51,311 bases of DNA. Origin: a virus. The translations under genes were made by a program, and so were the position numbers. The DNA is taken from IMG/VR virus record IMGVR_UViG_3300027861_000004, positions 1-51,311 of that record, one strand, 5' to 3'. This document shows positions 22,130-31,788 of the stretch, in pieces; position 1 is the stretch's first letter; each line of letters begins with the position of its first letter. The notes under the pieces were generated by a model, which saw only the letters and a program-made list of their open reading frames with translations, was not told the origin of the DNA and searched no databases.

Positions 22130-22164
22130 GAGCTATGCCCTACACTGTAGCAGGGCATAGACTC
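22130..22164 (-). terminator. Hairpin heading the 48-aa membrane-protein gene
   Basis: GAG.CTATGCCC pairs with GGGCATAGCTC around TGCTACAGTGTA, followed by TTTAATG. Same design as the hairpin at 21702. Confidence 0.6.
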
Positions 22165-22172
22165 GAGATACA

Positions 22173-22472
22173 CTAAAACGGTACATCGCTGAAATCATGA
22201 GTACCAACACGTGCTTTCTGCTTGCTACGATACACATCCTCAGCAATAGCCTCGTCCTGAATGTCATGGTACACACGACCCATGCACGGCTGACCATACG
22301 CATCGTCATACTCGTACAGGTCGTACAGGTCATAACTCGCTTCAAGCCCACCATCACACTTAGGACACACTGTGTAGTCATCACCACCAAAGGGACAACA
22401 ATGGTGTGCCAGGCTAGTCCCACATTCCGTACACTCACGCTCACATACATCATTCATGTCATCAAACATCAT
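22173..22472 (-). CDS. Small zinc-ribbon-like protein
   Basis: A 99-aa protein with two Cys pairs (CTECGTSLAHHCC and CPKCDGG) typical of a zinc ribbon, then an acidic Tyr-rich segment (SYDLYDLYEYDDAYG). SD GAAAGGAATGT. It is the first gene after the 580-bp non-coding junction, so it probably heads the early region. Confidence 0.65.
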   Translation of the reverse strand: MMFDDMNDVCERECTECGTSLAHHCCPFGGDDYTVCPKCDGGLEASYDLYDLYEYDDAYGQPCMGRVYHDIQDEAIAEDVYRSKQKARVGTHDFSDVPF

Positions 22473-22493
22473 ACATTCCTTTCAGTTAAAAGT

Positions 22494-22525
22494 AATTACG
22501 CTCTACGTAAGTAGAGGGCGTAATT
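22494..22525 (-). terminator. Hairpin in the leader of the zinc-ribbon-like gene
   Basis: AATTACGCcCTCTAC pairs with GTAGAGCGTAATT (bulged bases), loop TTAC, followed by ACTTTTAACT and the SD. Third member of the series of leader hairpins at 21702, 22130 and 22494. Confidence 0.55.
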
Positions 22526-23055
22526 GCATTGTTGTCAGCTTCGAGATCGCACCCAGAACCAACAACATAGAGAGAGAGATACAGAGAGAGTAGTATGATA
22601 ACAGTGATAACACATACAGATAGTACTAATGGCCTAAGAGTAGATAGAACGGTATTGCGGTTGTAACCTACCCACCTATTAGCACCTACGGTCAGCTAAG
22701 GTGATGTAACGACAGTGCCCCTCTTATCTAGAAACGGTTCTCGATTGACGGGGGTACGGTCTATATACATAAAACAACTTCATCACAGAGTCTTCACCAA
22801 ACCATTTCAAGCAAAAGACTAATACTATCTCCTTTAGTAGTAATCCTTTGCTATTTATGGTAGCTATGTATTGTGATAAGTGTTTATGTATGTTTTTCAT
22901 AATTCGTTATGATTTAGAATAGGGTCGAATTTTGAGTTTTTTAATTTCAAATTTTTTTTATATTGTCAAATCTATTGATTTTCGGTCCGGACTGGGTTTT
23001 TAGTGTAATAATGCGTATTTGCCCTGAGAACGCTCAGGATCGATTTTAAGACGTT
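22526..23055. other. Long non-coding junction between late and early regions
   Basis: 530 bases with no credible gene. It holds an (GA)n microsatellite (22571-22590), a very AT-rich stretch (22930-22965) with a perfect -35 TTGACA on the minus strand (22969-22964) but only a poor -10 box, and a perfect 6-bp hairpin CCTGAG-AACG-CTCAGG (23023-23038) without a T run. Its place between the last virion gene and the first early gene suits an early promoter or an origin, but neither is proven. Confidence 0.5.
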
Positions 23056-23466
23056 TTACGGTATAGGAGAGTAAATGCTCACACCATACGGCTTATTTGC
23101 AGCCTTGGTGCTGTTACTGCTCGAAAAATAGCCTTTATTGCTGTCATATATGGAATACTTGACTGCTGTTGGTTTCTCGAGTTTAGCGTTTGTATGCTTT
23201 TCGTGTTGACTTGCGTTCATCAACGTTAATATTATGGCGATCATCGAAACGATAACGCCTATTGCTCCACCCAGGAAAGCATAGGCACGTGCTACTTTGT
23301 CAGACATTGCCTGTGTGGGTCTGAATATGAGGTCATCACGAATAACCCTAATATCCTCTTTGACTTCTGCAAGATCGTTAGACACGTCCTGCTTGAAATT
23401 GTCGAGATGATCCTTGATATTTGTTATATCAGTCATGTTTTGAGTTCCTAATGCACATTTTTCCAT
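23056..23466 (-). CDS. Holin-like membrane protein with coiled coil
   Basis: 136 aa from ATG 23466 (MEKCALGTQN), which follows CAGGAGCAAAAA; the upstream ATG lies inside the 2269-aa gene. A heptad-like helix (ITNIKDHLDNFKQDVSNDLA, then EVKEDIRVIRDDL) leads to one membrane helix (AYAFLGGAIGVIVSMIAIIL), followed by a Ser/Tyr-rich tail. The layout recalls XhlA-type lysis accessory proteins and small holins. It is the last gene of the virion operon. No endolysin is adjacent. Confidence 0.6.
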   Translation of the reverse strand: MEKCALGTQNMTDITNIKDHLDNFKQDVSNDLAEVKEDIRVIRDDLIFRPTQAMSDKVARAYAFLGGAIGVIVSMIAIILTLMNASQHEKHTNAKLEKPTAVKYSIYDSNKGYFSSSNSTKAANKPYGVSIYSPIP

Positions 23467-23495
23467 TTTTTGCTCCTGAAACAGTGTTGTTATTA

Positions 23496-26400
23496 TCATT
23501 TTGAGCGAAATGCTCGTTTTTTTGTCATTGTACGGCGTTTTTTCTGCCATTGCTTTTCATATGTTGTACTTGTACTCATCCCTGAAGCATGTGTTAAGGC
23601 ATCAAAAGCATCGATCTCACCAGTAAGTAAACCGACAAGCTGTTGAATCTGAATAGGAATCATGCCTTTTGTCGAATCAATAGCAAAAGCAGGTATCTGC
23701 CCTATATTGATCGGACCACTCTTGTTCTTGCTATTCCACGATACTATCTTGTTTGCCGCCTGTGGATCACCAGAGATACCCATAAGCTCACCAAAGGACG
23801 TAAACCGCCTGTGGGCATAATCAGTGCCTTTCATGGCGTTAATCGCAAATCTCGTCGATACAGAGGCCTTATGAGAGAAACTAGCCCCGGGTTTCATTAT
23901 CCACTTGGCAGGATCCTTAAAGTGACCAATAATCGAGAAATACTTCCGAATGTCCTTTTTGCCACCCAAAGCCTTGTATATCGGAGTAACGTCAACATCG
24001 AGCCATTTCAGATTTCCAGCGTCCCAGGCCTTTTTAAATCTGTCATCATCGTCATCGAATCCAGCCATCAGGAGATTAAATGCGATAGTCGCTGCGACGC
24101 CCTTGCCAATGATCCGTGCCCAGAACAATCGATGCACCTTACCACGTTCACCTGCAGCAAGCGATTGATACATACTTCTGAAATTGCTGATAGTCCAGTC
24201 CGGACCGAGGAAGGCAAGCCTTTGAACATGAACAGCCGTAGGGTTCGCACCCTCTCTTTCGCGGTTTAGACCACCAAAGTCATTATTCATAAGGTTTGCA
24301 ACTTCACCATATATCTCTTCAAGAGTCATCTCTCCGGACTCAAGTTTCGCTCGGTTCGCCTCAACACGTTTTCTTGCCTCGATAATACCAGCCTGCATCT
24401 TCAAAGCAGGTCCGACGTACCCAAACAGGTATTGTTCGTATTGACGTTTTATATTATACAGTTTTTTCCACACCATGTTCCCACTGTTGGCTTTTTCCAA
24501 CAACCACTTATCCGAAGCAGACGGGTCGAAATCAGCTACCCTACCGACCGTCATGCCAGCACGGATAAGATTCCTGGCCTCTGGTGTGAGTTTTCGTATT
24601 GCCTCCATCCCCTGCCGTTGCATCTCGCGAAGATTCCACCCACGTTTGGAGAATGGAGTGTTTTTATCAAAGAATATAGGAACAGAACCGCCTAACCAGA
24701 AAGATCTATAATAGGCCTGCTGATGGAAAAAACTGGTTAAAAGCAGTATATTCTTTGTAATGGCATTGAATTGTGTCAGGAAGTCCACGACCGGCATACC
24801 CTGGAGCTTCGACCTGCGAAAACTATTGTTCAGGTTGTTAGCGATCACTGGGGCTGCATAGAGCGTGTTTGCCACGTAAAGCTGACCGGTTGGGGATATA
24901 AATGCCCTGCCAATGCCAAGGGAATCAGGGTTTATATCAGATGGTCTATGGAGGCCTGACTTGCGATTTCCGTAAGGCTGGTCATATTTAACACGTACAT
25001 ACCACTCTCCATCGATCTCAAAGGAACGCTCAATCTGTCCGGACACATGCTTAGGCTTTCCAGTAGCCTTATCAACACCCACCTTGACGTCTGCATGAGC
25101 ATCTTTCAGCTTGCCCTTTTTATTCCACTTGACGATAGCAGGATGATTGATAGGCTTAAAGCCTCTGCTGCCGGCCTCGGTAATATCATCAGTAATCATG
25201 TTGTTTGTCTCGAGAGCATCCATCAGGAGGTGAGCACGCCCACTGAGAGCAAGCTGATCCATCCCAATCTTCATTGAGGTCGTAACATCGTCCGTCTTGA
25301 GGTTCTTGCCATACGACCAACCCTCGAGGATACCACCCTCTTCGAACTGACGAAGTTTCGTTACAGGAGGATTCAACCCAAACGTCTTAAATGCAGGCTT
25401 TTTAGACTTGGTACCAAAATCCCACGCACGATGAATATAGCTCTTGTACTGCGGAAGATCCTTAAACCACGAATCAGACTTGAACTGATTAGCGAATTTG
25501 TCCTGTATCTTGACAATATCATCAGCAACTTTCTTGAACTTCGAGAACTGAGGATCAGTCTTGATACGTTCAGCAAGATCAACAAGCCCACGCTTAGTAA
25601 GATTCAGCTTGTTATAAAACTTGCTAAATGAGTCCGGATAGTTTTGCATGTCAATGTAAACCATCATGGCGGTTGATACGTCTTTCATGGTGACTGAGCT
25701 TTTATCGCCGTTGAGTTTCGTATAATCAAACGTGTCGGTTAGAGAGTAACGTTTCCGGCCGATCGCATTCGCAAGTGCTTTCTGAACACTATGTAGTGAG
25801 TTGTTTATCTCTTGACGGTAAAGCTCGAGTTCACCATAAAACGAATCCAAAAGCTCACGCCCCAGGATCATTTCGCTATCAGCAAAGTTTCCGTAACCTG
25901 CTTGCTGTAATATTTTGTCGAGATGCGGCTTAACACGACGTTTCCATGCAGCCGGATCCATTGTTTTCTTCTGAAAATTGATATTAGGACTAGATGAATC
26001 GAAAGTTCCTTTGTTGGATATTGCAGATTTAATCTGAGATGACTCAAAAACTACCATTTCATAAGAGCCAACCGCTTCTTCGCCAACAATCACTCCATCA
26101 TACCCTTCGGCCTCTAAAGCCTTCAGAAACTCAGGAGATTTATTGAACAAACTAGGGTGTTGCATGATGTGCTTCGGATTCTGAATAGAAAGATAGACTG
26201 GCTTGATTGCAGATCCTGGGGGCTGTTCTAATTCGTCATTAAAGGTATAATCCTCTGCATGGTCAGGGTCATAAGTAAAATGAAAACCCATATCTCCGTA
26301 TCTTTCAATGCCTTGTTCCCATGTGGCAGGGTCGAATTCGTCGAAATTCGCTGTTTTAGTTCCATGGTATACAACAAGTGGATTGCCTTGCCTATCAACG

Positions 26401-29400
26401 ATTTTACTGTTACGGAACCACTCCTTGAATTGAGGTGTGGATATCTGTTTTTTCTGAAAGAATGGCTGAGATGGGTTTGGCGTGAAGTTTAGATCACCTT
26501 TGTTATTAGCTGCAAGATTATTGTCAGCATTAAACTCAGCACGGCTTTCATAAGTATCAGCCTCTTTGTGAAGTATCTCAGCTTTCGTAGCACCAGTAAT
26601 GAATGCCTTAGCAATAGCAGCACGAATCCTTAGCAAATTATCAACAGCACCATAGACGTTAGCTTCGGCTCTATGGGCGGCGACAGTGATCTCTGGCCTA
26701 TTTAAACTCCCACTGTCAATAACCCTATCAAACTGCCTGAACTTGCCATGTATTTCGTCAATCATCCGACTAGTGCCTTCAGCAGCATGACCAATAAAAG
26801 CAACGGGATTTGTCGTTACAGGACTACGCTCTATAATATTACGCCAGAACTTCGTATTATTCGCATTGTGCATGATATAATTAGGAAGTAATTCACCAAG
26901 CGTATTATTCTGTTTTGCGTTCTGATAGAGGTAGTCAAAGCGATTATCCATAAGGCGTAACATCTCGACAAGATTGTCATAACCATGTTTGTCGATATGC
27001 TCAAGCCTGTGCGTTATTTCATGTATAGTAATCGATTGCAATATCTCCGCTTGGCTTACATCGCCTTTTGATGTTTCATCACTAAGAAAGACAAGTCCCA
27101 TGCCGCCAGCCATAGCAATAGTCCCATCGGTCCCAGATAAAACAGCACCTCTAGCACCAACTCTTGCGGTAGTTTTGAAAGGATTGTCGTCAGCAAGTGT
27201 TTCACGATTAAGGCTATATAGAACTAGCTTGTCACCAAAGACACGATTAACGAGACTTGCAAGGCGTTGCTCAAGCCCAGTCTTTGGACTTCTAAAAGTA
27301 ACTGCATCGGCAGCAGCTTTTAAATGTGTCTCGAAATTATCATCGCCAACGAAATGCTGACCTCGAGTAAATGCAACAGCAGTGGCGAAACCGCGAGACT
27401 CGAGGAAGTCGCTTTGTGCTTTACTAAGGTTATTATTAAACCCTTTCTTGGGATGTATCTGGAACGCCTTATCAAACTTCTTTTGGACCTGCGGAGGCAA
27501 GCTCGGAAGTTCCTCTTTGAGCTGTTCAGCATATTCAACTTCAAACTGAGGGTTTGTGATACGTGCAGGGTCTAACTCTTTGTTCTTTTCAGTAACAAGT
27601 TCATCGCCAAACTCATTAACTTTCATAAAGTCACGGTCAACAACGTCACCTCTTTGGCGAGCCTCGTACTGTTCGTCAAGAGTTAGCTTGTTAAAGTCCT
27701 GCACATCCTGTCCGCTAAGTGCCTTATCGCTTGTTTCGTTAATGATCTGACGAAGACGTTTGATCTCGACAGAATATGGATCCGTAGTCTGCTCCCACCC
27801 TTTTCCAAACTCATCGTTCATCTTTTCCCAGGTACGCTCAGTTAAACGAGAAACCTGACCAAGGCGATTTAAGCCTGTACTCCGATACCATTTTCTAATG
27901 TCACGTGGAGTAGCCCAAGCAACACCAGTTCGTTCGCCCTGTACTCGAGCATGAGGACTTGCAAAGGCACGTTGCTTATCTGCAGGCTTTGGAGCAAAAG
28001 CAGACTTCTCACGCTGATGTGCATCTTTGCCAGCTTGATTAGCAATGGCATTGCTTAACCATGCACGTATGTTCTTGGCACGCTTAGAGGCTGCAGGGTG
28101 TTCTTTATACCACTGTGCAGACTTATTGTATATATCACTCCAATCCCTGCCAAACGTCTTATCTGCAGCATCAAACACTTTTCTGAGAGCATAGCCGGCG
28201 GCGTCCCTCGAAAGACCGTGGTTCTCCATAACCCTGTCTTCGATCGCCATATAAGTCTTTGCCGGCATCTGCTCTGCAGGAGGTCGATCCTCAACCTCAC
28301 GTTGATTGAATACATCAGTAGTGCCTGTCTCGCTTGGTCTGCCTTTTATGCGTCTGTCAGTCTGGTCGAAATGCCCAAACTCACCAGCTTCATCCATATC
28401 AACTGTAACAAGTGGATCTGTCTTGCCAAGGTCTATCTTAGCCTTGCGAGCTTTCACCTGCTGCTGTGTCGATTCTGCCGTTCGTGCCAATGCTGTATCC
28501 GAGGGAGATCTTTGGCTTGAATCCGTTCGGGTGAAGATATCCCCGCTCTCTACGGACTTCTCTACTGCGACTGGATTCGTAGTCCGGAGTATCCCTGCTT
28601 TCAACCCGTCGTATATGTCTTTTAGTTTCTGCCATGCCTTACCAGCCTTTCCTTCTCTTTGGCGACTCTCAAAGTAATATGCAGGATCCTCAGCGACGCC
28701 CTGTTCACCTTTGCGAGTTTTCTGTATTGTTGTTAATTCTTCTTCGGTCATCAATGTTTCAGCGAAGTGGTAAACCTCATGACTAAGCGTGCTCCTGTCA
28801 GCTTCAAAACCGTCAAGGTCGACGATAGCGTCAACTTTCATCGTATCGCCAGTCTCCATGTTAGTCACTTCAAACACACTACCCCGAGTAGTCCTGCCAG
28901 CAGCAACCTCGTCTATCCCAATCTCAGCCTGTTCTTCTTCCGAAAGCTCAATTCCCTCATCATGAATATTGAACGCAACAGTTTTATCGCCAGGGAACTG
29001 CACTACAAATTGATCCGGACTTGTCTGCTCAACAGTAGCACCCATCTTTTCGTAACGTGCCACGAAATCGTCCATGGTGACGCCAGCACTCGTACCCGTA
29101 TGTCTTGCCGCCCCAGTCTCAACATTGGCATATTCGCCGACAGCAATATGCTCAGAGACTTTCTTGCCAAACGCATCAGCAACTCCACTTGACGGAGCTG
29201 TACTGTTTCCGTATATGTCAGTAACGTCCTGAATCGAAGCATCAATAACAGCACCAGCCTGTTCTTTGGTCAGGTTAGAACTGTTCATAATATCGTTGAC
29301 GATCGATTGACGAACAGAAGTGCCGCCTTTTATCTTGTTAATGACACGACCTGCACCACCAACGCCACCAGTAGCAAGCGTAGTGGTAAGAGCAAGTAAA

Positions 29401-30305
29401 CCCTCTTTCGCTCTATCGTCAACAAACTTCCAGATCCCATCCTTGAACACATCTTCGTCCATGACGATCTTTTGTGTCACATCACCCCAAGTACCCTGTG
29501 CCATTTCTTCAAGAGCTTCTTTAACTGCAGTCTGTCCCATCATAGGCAGGAACTTGCCGCCATTATCGGCCAATGCCCTTGTCAGGTTTCTAACACCAAG
29601 ATTCTTAACGCCAGTCCTGTTAATTCCAAGCAGTCTCATTCCCTGTTTAACCTGAAGCATCTCGATTGCAGTAGAAACAGTACCATAGATATTGCCAGCC
29701 CACAAAGCCTCTTCGTCAGTAGCACCGGACGCAAGTGCCCTCTGTACCGCCTCTTGACGTTCTAAGCCAAATATGATAGTTGCACCAACAGAAGGAGCAC
29801 CCATAGCCATAGAAACGCCACCAGCGATCAACTGAGGTGCATTCGAGACAACACCGCCCAATAAGGCCTCTGGACTCGAAGCAAGGTCAGTGAACTTCTC
29901 AGGAGACTGATAAGCCCAGTCCGGGTTATTAGTGTTAATGCTTTCGATACCGGCAGCCCATTTATCTGTCAGAACACGAGGGTTCAGTGCGTGAAGCATT
30001 TCCTTGCCGGCACTGTAGTAAATGTTATTCTCATTAACGCCAGTCAGCTTACGAAAAGCAGAATCATAAGTCTCAAAAGCCGCACCCGGCAACTTCGCCA
30101 GTCCAGCACCAGCACTAACCGTAGCAGAACCAAAATAACCTATCTGTTTCTCCATGCCAGTAGGCTCATGAGTGAGGATAGATTTCGCTCTACCGGCAGT
30201 ACTTCCACCTTGACGCTTTCGAAAAGTAGAAAGCATCTTGTCACCAAAGTCAGGTGTATCTGAACTTTTGTGTTTTTCAAGAAGTTGCTGTGAGAAGTCG
30301 GCCAT
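23496..30305 (-). CDS. Giant polyvalent / internal virion protein (2269 aa)
   Basis: Probably carried in the virion and ejected with DNA. The start resembles polyvalent proteins (DFGDKMLSTFRKRQGG). Two zinc-metallopeptidase-like motifs are visible, LSHEVYHFAE at 509-513 and TIHEITHRLEH at 1095-1099. An ADP-ribosyltransferase-like domain begins VVYHGTKTANFDEF (Tyr1313) and continues with GFHFTYDPDHAEDY, VYLSIQNPKH and YEMVVFESSQIK. The C-terminal third (FLGPDWTISNFRSMYQSLAA, a hydrophobic helix, then GFDDDDD) resembles the end of phage polyvalent proteins. It follows two other virion-type genes. Which domains are active is unknown. Confidence 0.75.
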   Translation of the reverse strand: MADFSQQLLEKHKSSDTPDFGDKMLSTFRKRQGGSTAGRAKSILTHEPTGMEKQIGYFGSATVSAGAGLAKLPGAAFETYDSAFRKLTGVNENNIYYSAGKEMLHALNPRVLTDKWAAGIESINTNNPDWAYQSPEKFTDLASSPEALLGGVVSNAPQLIAGGVSMAMGAPSVGATIIFGLERQEAVQRALASGATDEEALWAGNIYGTVSTAIEMLQVKQGMRLLGINRTGVKNLGVRNLTRALADNGGKFLPMMGQTAVKEALEEMAQGTWGDVTQKIVMDEDVFKDGIWKFVDDRAKEGLLALTTTLATGGVGGAGRVINKIKGGTSVRQSIVNDIMNSSNLTKEQAGAVIDASIQDVTDIYGNSTAPSSGVADAFGKKVSEHIAVGEYANVETGAARHTGTSAGVTMDDFVARYEKMGATVEQTSPDQFVVQFPGDKTVAFNIHDEGIELSEEEQAEIGIDEVAAGRTTRGSVFEVTNMETGDTMKVDAIVDLDGFEADRSTLSHEVYHFAETLMTEEELTTIQKTRKGEQGVAEDPAYYFESRQREGKAGKAWQKLKDIYDGLKAGILRTTNPVAVEKSVESGDIFTRTDSSQRSPSDTALARTAESTQQQVKARKAKIDLGKTDPLVTVDMDEAGEFGHFDQTDRRIKGRPSETGTTDVFNQREVEDRPPAEQMPAKTYMAIEDRVMENHGLSRDAAGYALRKVFDAADKTFGRDWSDIYNKSAQWYKEHPAASKRAKNIRAWLSNAIANQAGKDAHQREKSAFAPKPADKQRAFASPHARVQGERTGVAWATPRDIRKWYRSTGLNRLGQVSRLTERTWEKMNDEFGKGWEQTTDPYSVEIKRLRQIINETSDKALSGQDVQDFNKLTLDEQYEARQRGDVVDRDFMKVNEFGDELVTEKNKELDPARITNPQFEVEYAEQLKEELPSLPPQVQKKFDKAFQIHPKKGFNNNLSKAQSDFLESRGFATAVAFTRGQHFVGDDNFETHLKAAADAVTFRSPKTGLEQRLASLVNRVFGDKLVLYSLNRETLADDNPFKTTARVGARGAVLSGTDGTIAMAGGMGLVFLSDETSKGDVSQAEILQSITIHEITHRLEHIDKHGYDNLVEMLRLMDNRFDYLYQNAKQNNTLGELLPNYIMHNANNTKFWRNIIERSPVTTNPVAFIGHAAEGTSRMIDEIHGKFRQFDRVIDSGSLNRPEITVAAHRAEANVYGAVDNLLRIRAAIAKAFITGATKAEILHKEADTYESRAEFNADNNLAANNKGDLNFTPNPSQPFFQKKQISTPQFKEWFRNSKIVDRQGNPLVVYHGTKTANFDEFDPATWEQGIERYGDMGFHFTYDPDHAEDYTFNDELEQPPGSAIKPVYLSIQNPKHIMQHPSLFNKSPEFLKALEAEGYDGVIVGEEAVGSYEMVVFESSQIKSAISNKGTFDSSSPNINFQKKTMDPAAWKRRVKPHLDKILQQAGYGNFADSEMILGRELLDSFYGELELYRQEINNSLHSVQKALANAIGRKRYSLTDTFDYTKLNGDKSSVTMKDVSTAMMVYIDMQNYPDSFSKFYNKLNLTKRGLVDLAERIKTDPQFSKFKKVADDIVKIQDKFANQFKSDSWFKDLPQYKSYIHRAWDFGTKSKKPAFKTFGLNPPVTKLRQFEEGGILEGWSYGKNLKTDDVTTSMKIGMDQLALSGRAHLLMDALETNNMITDDITEAGSRGFKPINHPAIVKWNKKGKLKDAHADVKVGVDKATGKPKHVSGQIERSFEIDGEWYVRVKYDQPYGNRKSGLHRPSDINPDSLGIGRAFISPTGQLYVANTLYAAPVIANNLNNSFRRSKLQGMPVVDFLTQFNAITKNILLLTSFFHQQAYYRSFWLGGSVPIFFDKNTPFSKRGWNLREMQRQGMEAIRKLTPEARNLIRAGMTVGRVADFDPSASDKWLLEKANSGNMVWKKLYNIKRQYEQYLFGYVGPALKMQAGIIEARKRVEANRAKLESGEMTLEEIYGEVANLMNNDFGGLNREREGANPTAVHVQRLAFLGPDWTISNFRSMYQSLAAGERGKVHRLFWARIIGKGVAATIAFNLLMAGFDDDDDRFKKAWDAGNLKWLDVDVTPIYKALGGKKDIRKYFSIIGHFKDPAKWIMKPGASFSHKASVSTRFAINAMKGTDYAHRRFTSFGELMGISGDPQAANKIVSWNSKNKSGPINIGQIPAFAIDSTKGMIPIQIQQLVGLLTGEIDAFDALTHASGMSTSTTYEKQWQKKRRTMTKKRAFRSK

Positions 30306-30307
30306 TA

Positions 30308-31771
30308 CTAAAATTTACCTCCGGATCCGGGAGCAGTTCGTTTATCATACAATTCTTTGCCTTTGTCAAGCCAACGTGGATCCTCAAAACTCTTATGCTT
30401 AAACCACTTGGAGTTTCTAAACTCATTCTTGATTGCAGATATTTGCTTAGGAGTCATATACTCACTAACTTCATCCAGCATCCTATTCATGGAATATTCG
30501 TAGACATTGCCTTGGTAACGTCCAGATGAAACTGCAAGTTGAGCTTCGCCGCCCATGATCTCCTGGAAGACAGTATGCATGGCATTTCTTTCGGAATCAC
30601 TAACCCCTGCAGCACTTGACATAACATCGATCGAAACACGAAGTTTCTGCATACCCGGACTATTCTCTGGGTTATTGTACGTAAACAATGGCTCAGGTAT
30701 CTCATGCCTATCCATAGAGTCAGGCTGAAGCCACGCTCTATCCTTTTGGGATTGTTTGATAGACCAAGATTCAATCTGTGCTTTGATCATGTCCTGTATC
30801 TCAGGTTCGATCTCGTCGATACTCTTAGCACCTTTGGCAGCACCGCCACCACTTCTAAGGTAATCGTTAGCCATAGCATCGTAAGTCTCAAGGTAACTCT
30901 GACGTTTAATATTAGGACCAACCTTAGGACTATGAGCCTTGTTAAGCAAAGCAGTAGTCTTTAACTGTGAACTGTCAATCCACGACTGCGAAACTTCACT
31001 ATTTGCAACATTCTTAGCAGTAAGGTTTGATCGTTTTATTGCATTGTCAATCTTGTCATTCGAGAGCGAACGTTGGAATTTAGCCAACTCAAGATTAGAG
31101 GTATTGCGTTTTGTTATGGCATTATACGTTGAAAGACCACGTTGATATTTCGCATCAAGCTCCGCAACGGTAAGCCTACGATTGTTCTGCTCGTTGACAA
31201 TACCACGCTGATCTTCGCCTGATTCAAAGGCAGCACGCCTATGATCTATCACATCGCCAGTGTTCTCGTTCGCGAGACCCATAGCATCGAGTCGTAAAGG
31301 ATTTGATTCTTTTACAAAACCAAGGTTCTCTCTCTTTAGATCAGCGTCTAGATTAGCACCTGCAACAACAGAAGGCTGTATCAGTTTTCCAGTACTAAGA
31401 GCAAGCTCACTTTGCTCGTTGCCAATCTCCTTCCCTTTCACACCCGCCTCCATACCTCGGTCAACAATTCCGCGTCTACGCTTATAGTCGTCAATCTGAA
31501 GCCCAGTCAATTCTGTCTTCTGATCAAACAAGGTACTTTCTCTGGCATGCCTGGCAGCTCCAGTAAGCATACTAAACTTCTGACGATCCTCAGCCATCGC
31601 TATCATACGACCGCGATAGTTATCGTCTTTTAACGCACTCTCTTTCCTGAAGGCAAGCTCTTTGTTGTAACGAACCTGTTCCTTCGCCATCTGCATGCCC
31701 TGTAGATAAGCACTCAGAAAACCCTGTGAAGCAGAGATACCAGCACGTCCGGCGTTTCTTAAACTTGACAT
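30308..31771 (-). CDS. Putative internal virion protein, helical
   Basis: A 487-aa, strongly helical, charged protein (SAYLQGMQMAKEQVRYNKEL, many Glu/Lys/Arg heptads up to about residue 240) ending in a Gly-rich tail. It lies between a Gly-rich protein and the giant polyvalent protein, the place of the core or ejection proteins in podoviruses. SD AAGGATATAAAAA. Position-based call; no diagnostic motif. Confidence 0.55.
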   Translation of the reverse strand: MSSLRNAGRAGISASQGFLSAYLQGMQMAKEQVRYNKELAFRKESALKDDNYRGRMIAMAEDRQKFSMLTGAARHARESTLFDQKTELTGLQIDDYKRRRGIVDRGMEAGVKGKEIGNEQSELALSTGKLIQPSVVAGANLDADLKRENLGFVKESNPLRLDAMGLANENTGDVIDHRRAAFESGEDQRGIVNEQNNRRLTVAELDAKYQRGLSTYNAITKRNTSNLELAKFQRSLSNDKIDNAIKRSNLTAKNVANSEVSQSWIDSSQLKTTALLNKAHSPKVGPNIKRQSYLETYDAMANDYLRSGGGAAKGAKSIDEIEPEIQDMIKAQIESWSIKQSQKDRAWLQPDSMDRHEIPEPLFTYNNPENSPGMQKLRVSIDVMSSAAGVSDSERNAMHTVFQEIMGGEAQLAVSSGRYQGNVYEYSMNRMLDEVSEYMTPKQISAIKNEFRNSKWFKHKSFEDPRWLDKGKELYDKRTAPGSGGKF

Positions 31772-31788
31772 TTTTTATATCCTTAAAT

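Noticed and set aside
22133-22453. Minus-strand 106-codon ORF
   Set aside because: Another frame of the zinc-ribbon-like gene; Val/Met/Cys-rich without a ribosome site.
22941-22969. Main early promoter at TTGACA near 22969
   Set aside because: The -35 is perfect but every candidate -10 at 16-18 bases matches only about half of TATAAT, so I left it as part of the non-coding entry.
23643-24269. Plus-strand ORF of 208 codons
   Set aside because: It lies wholly inside the 2269-aa gene in the opposite direction, has no ribosome site and reads as an antisense shadow.
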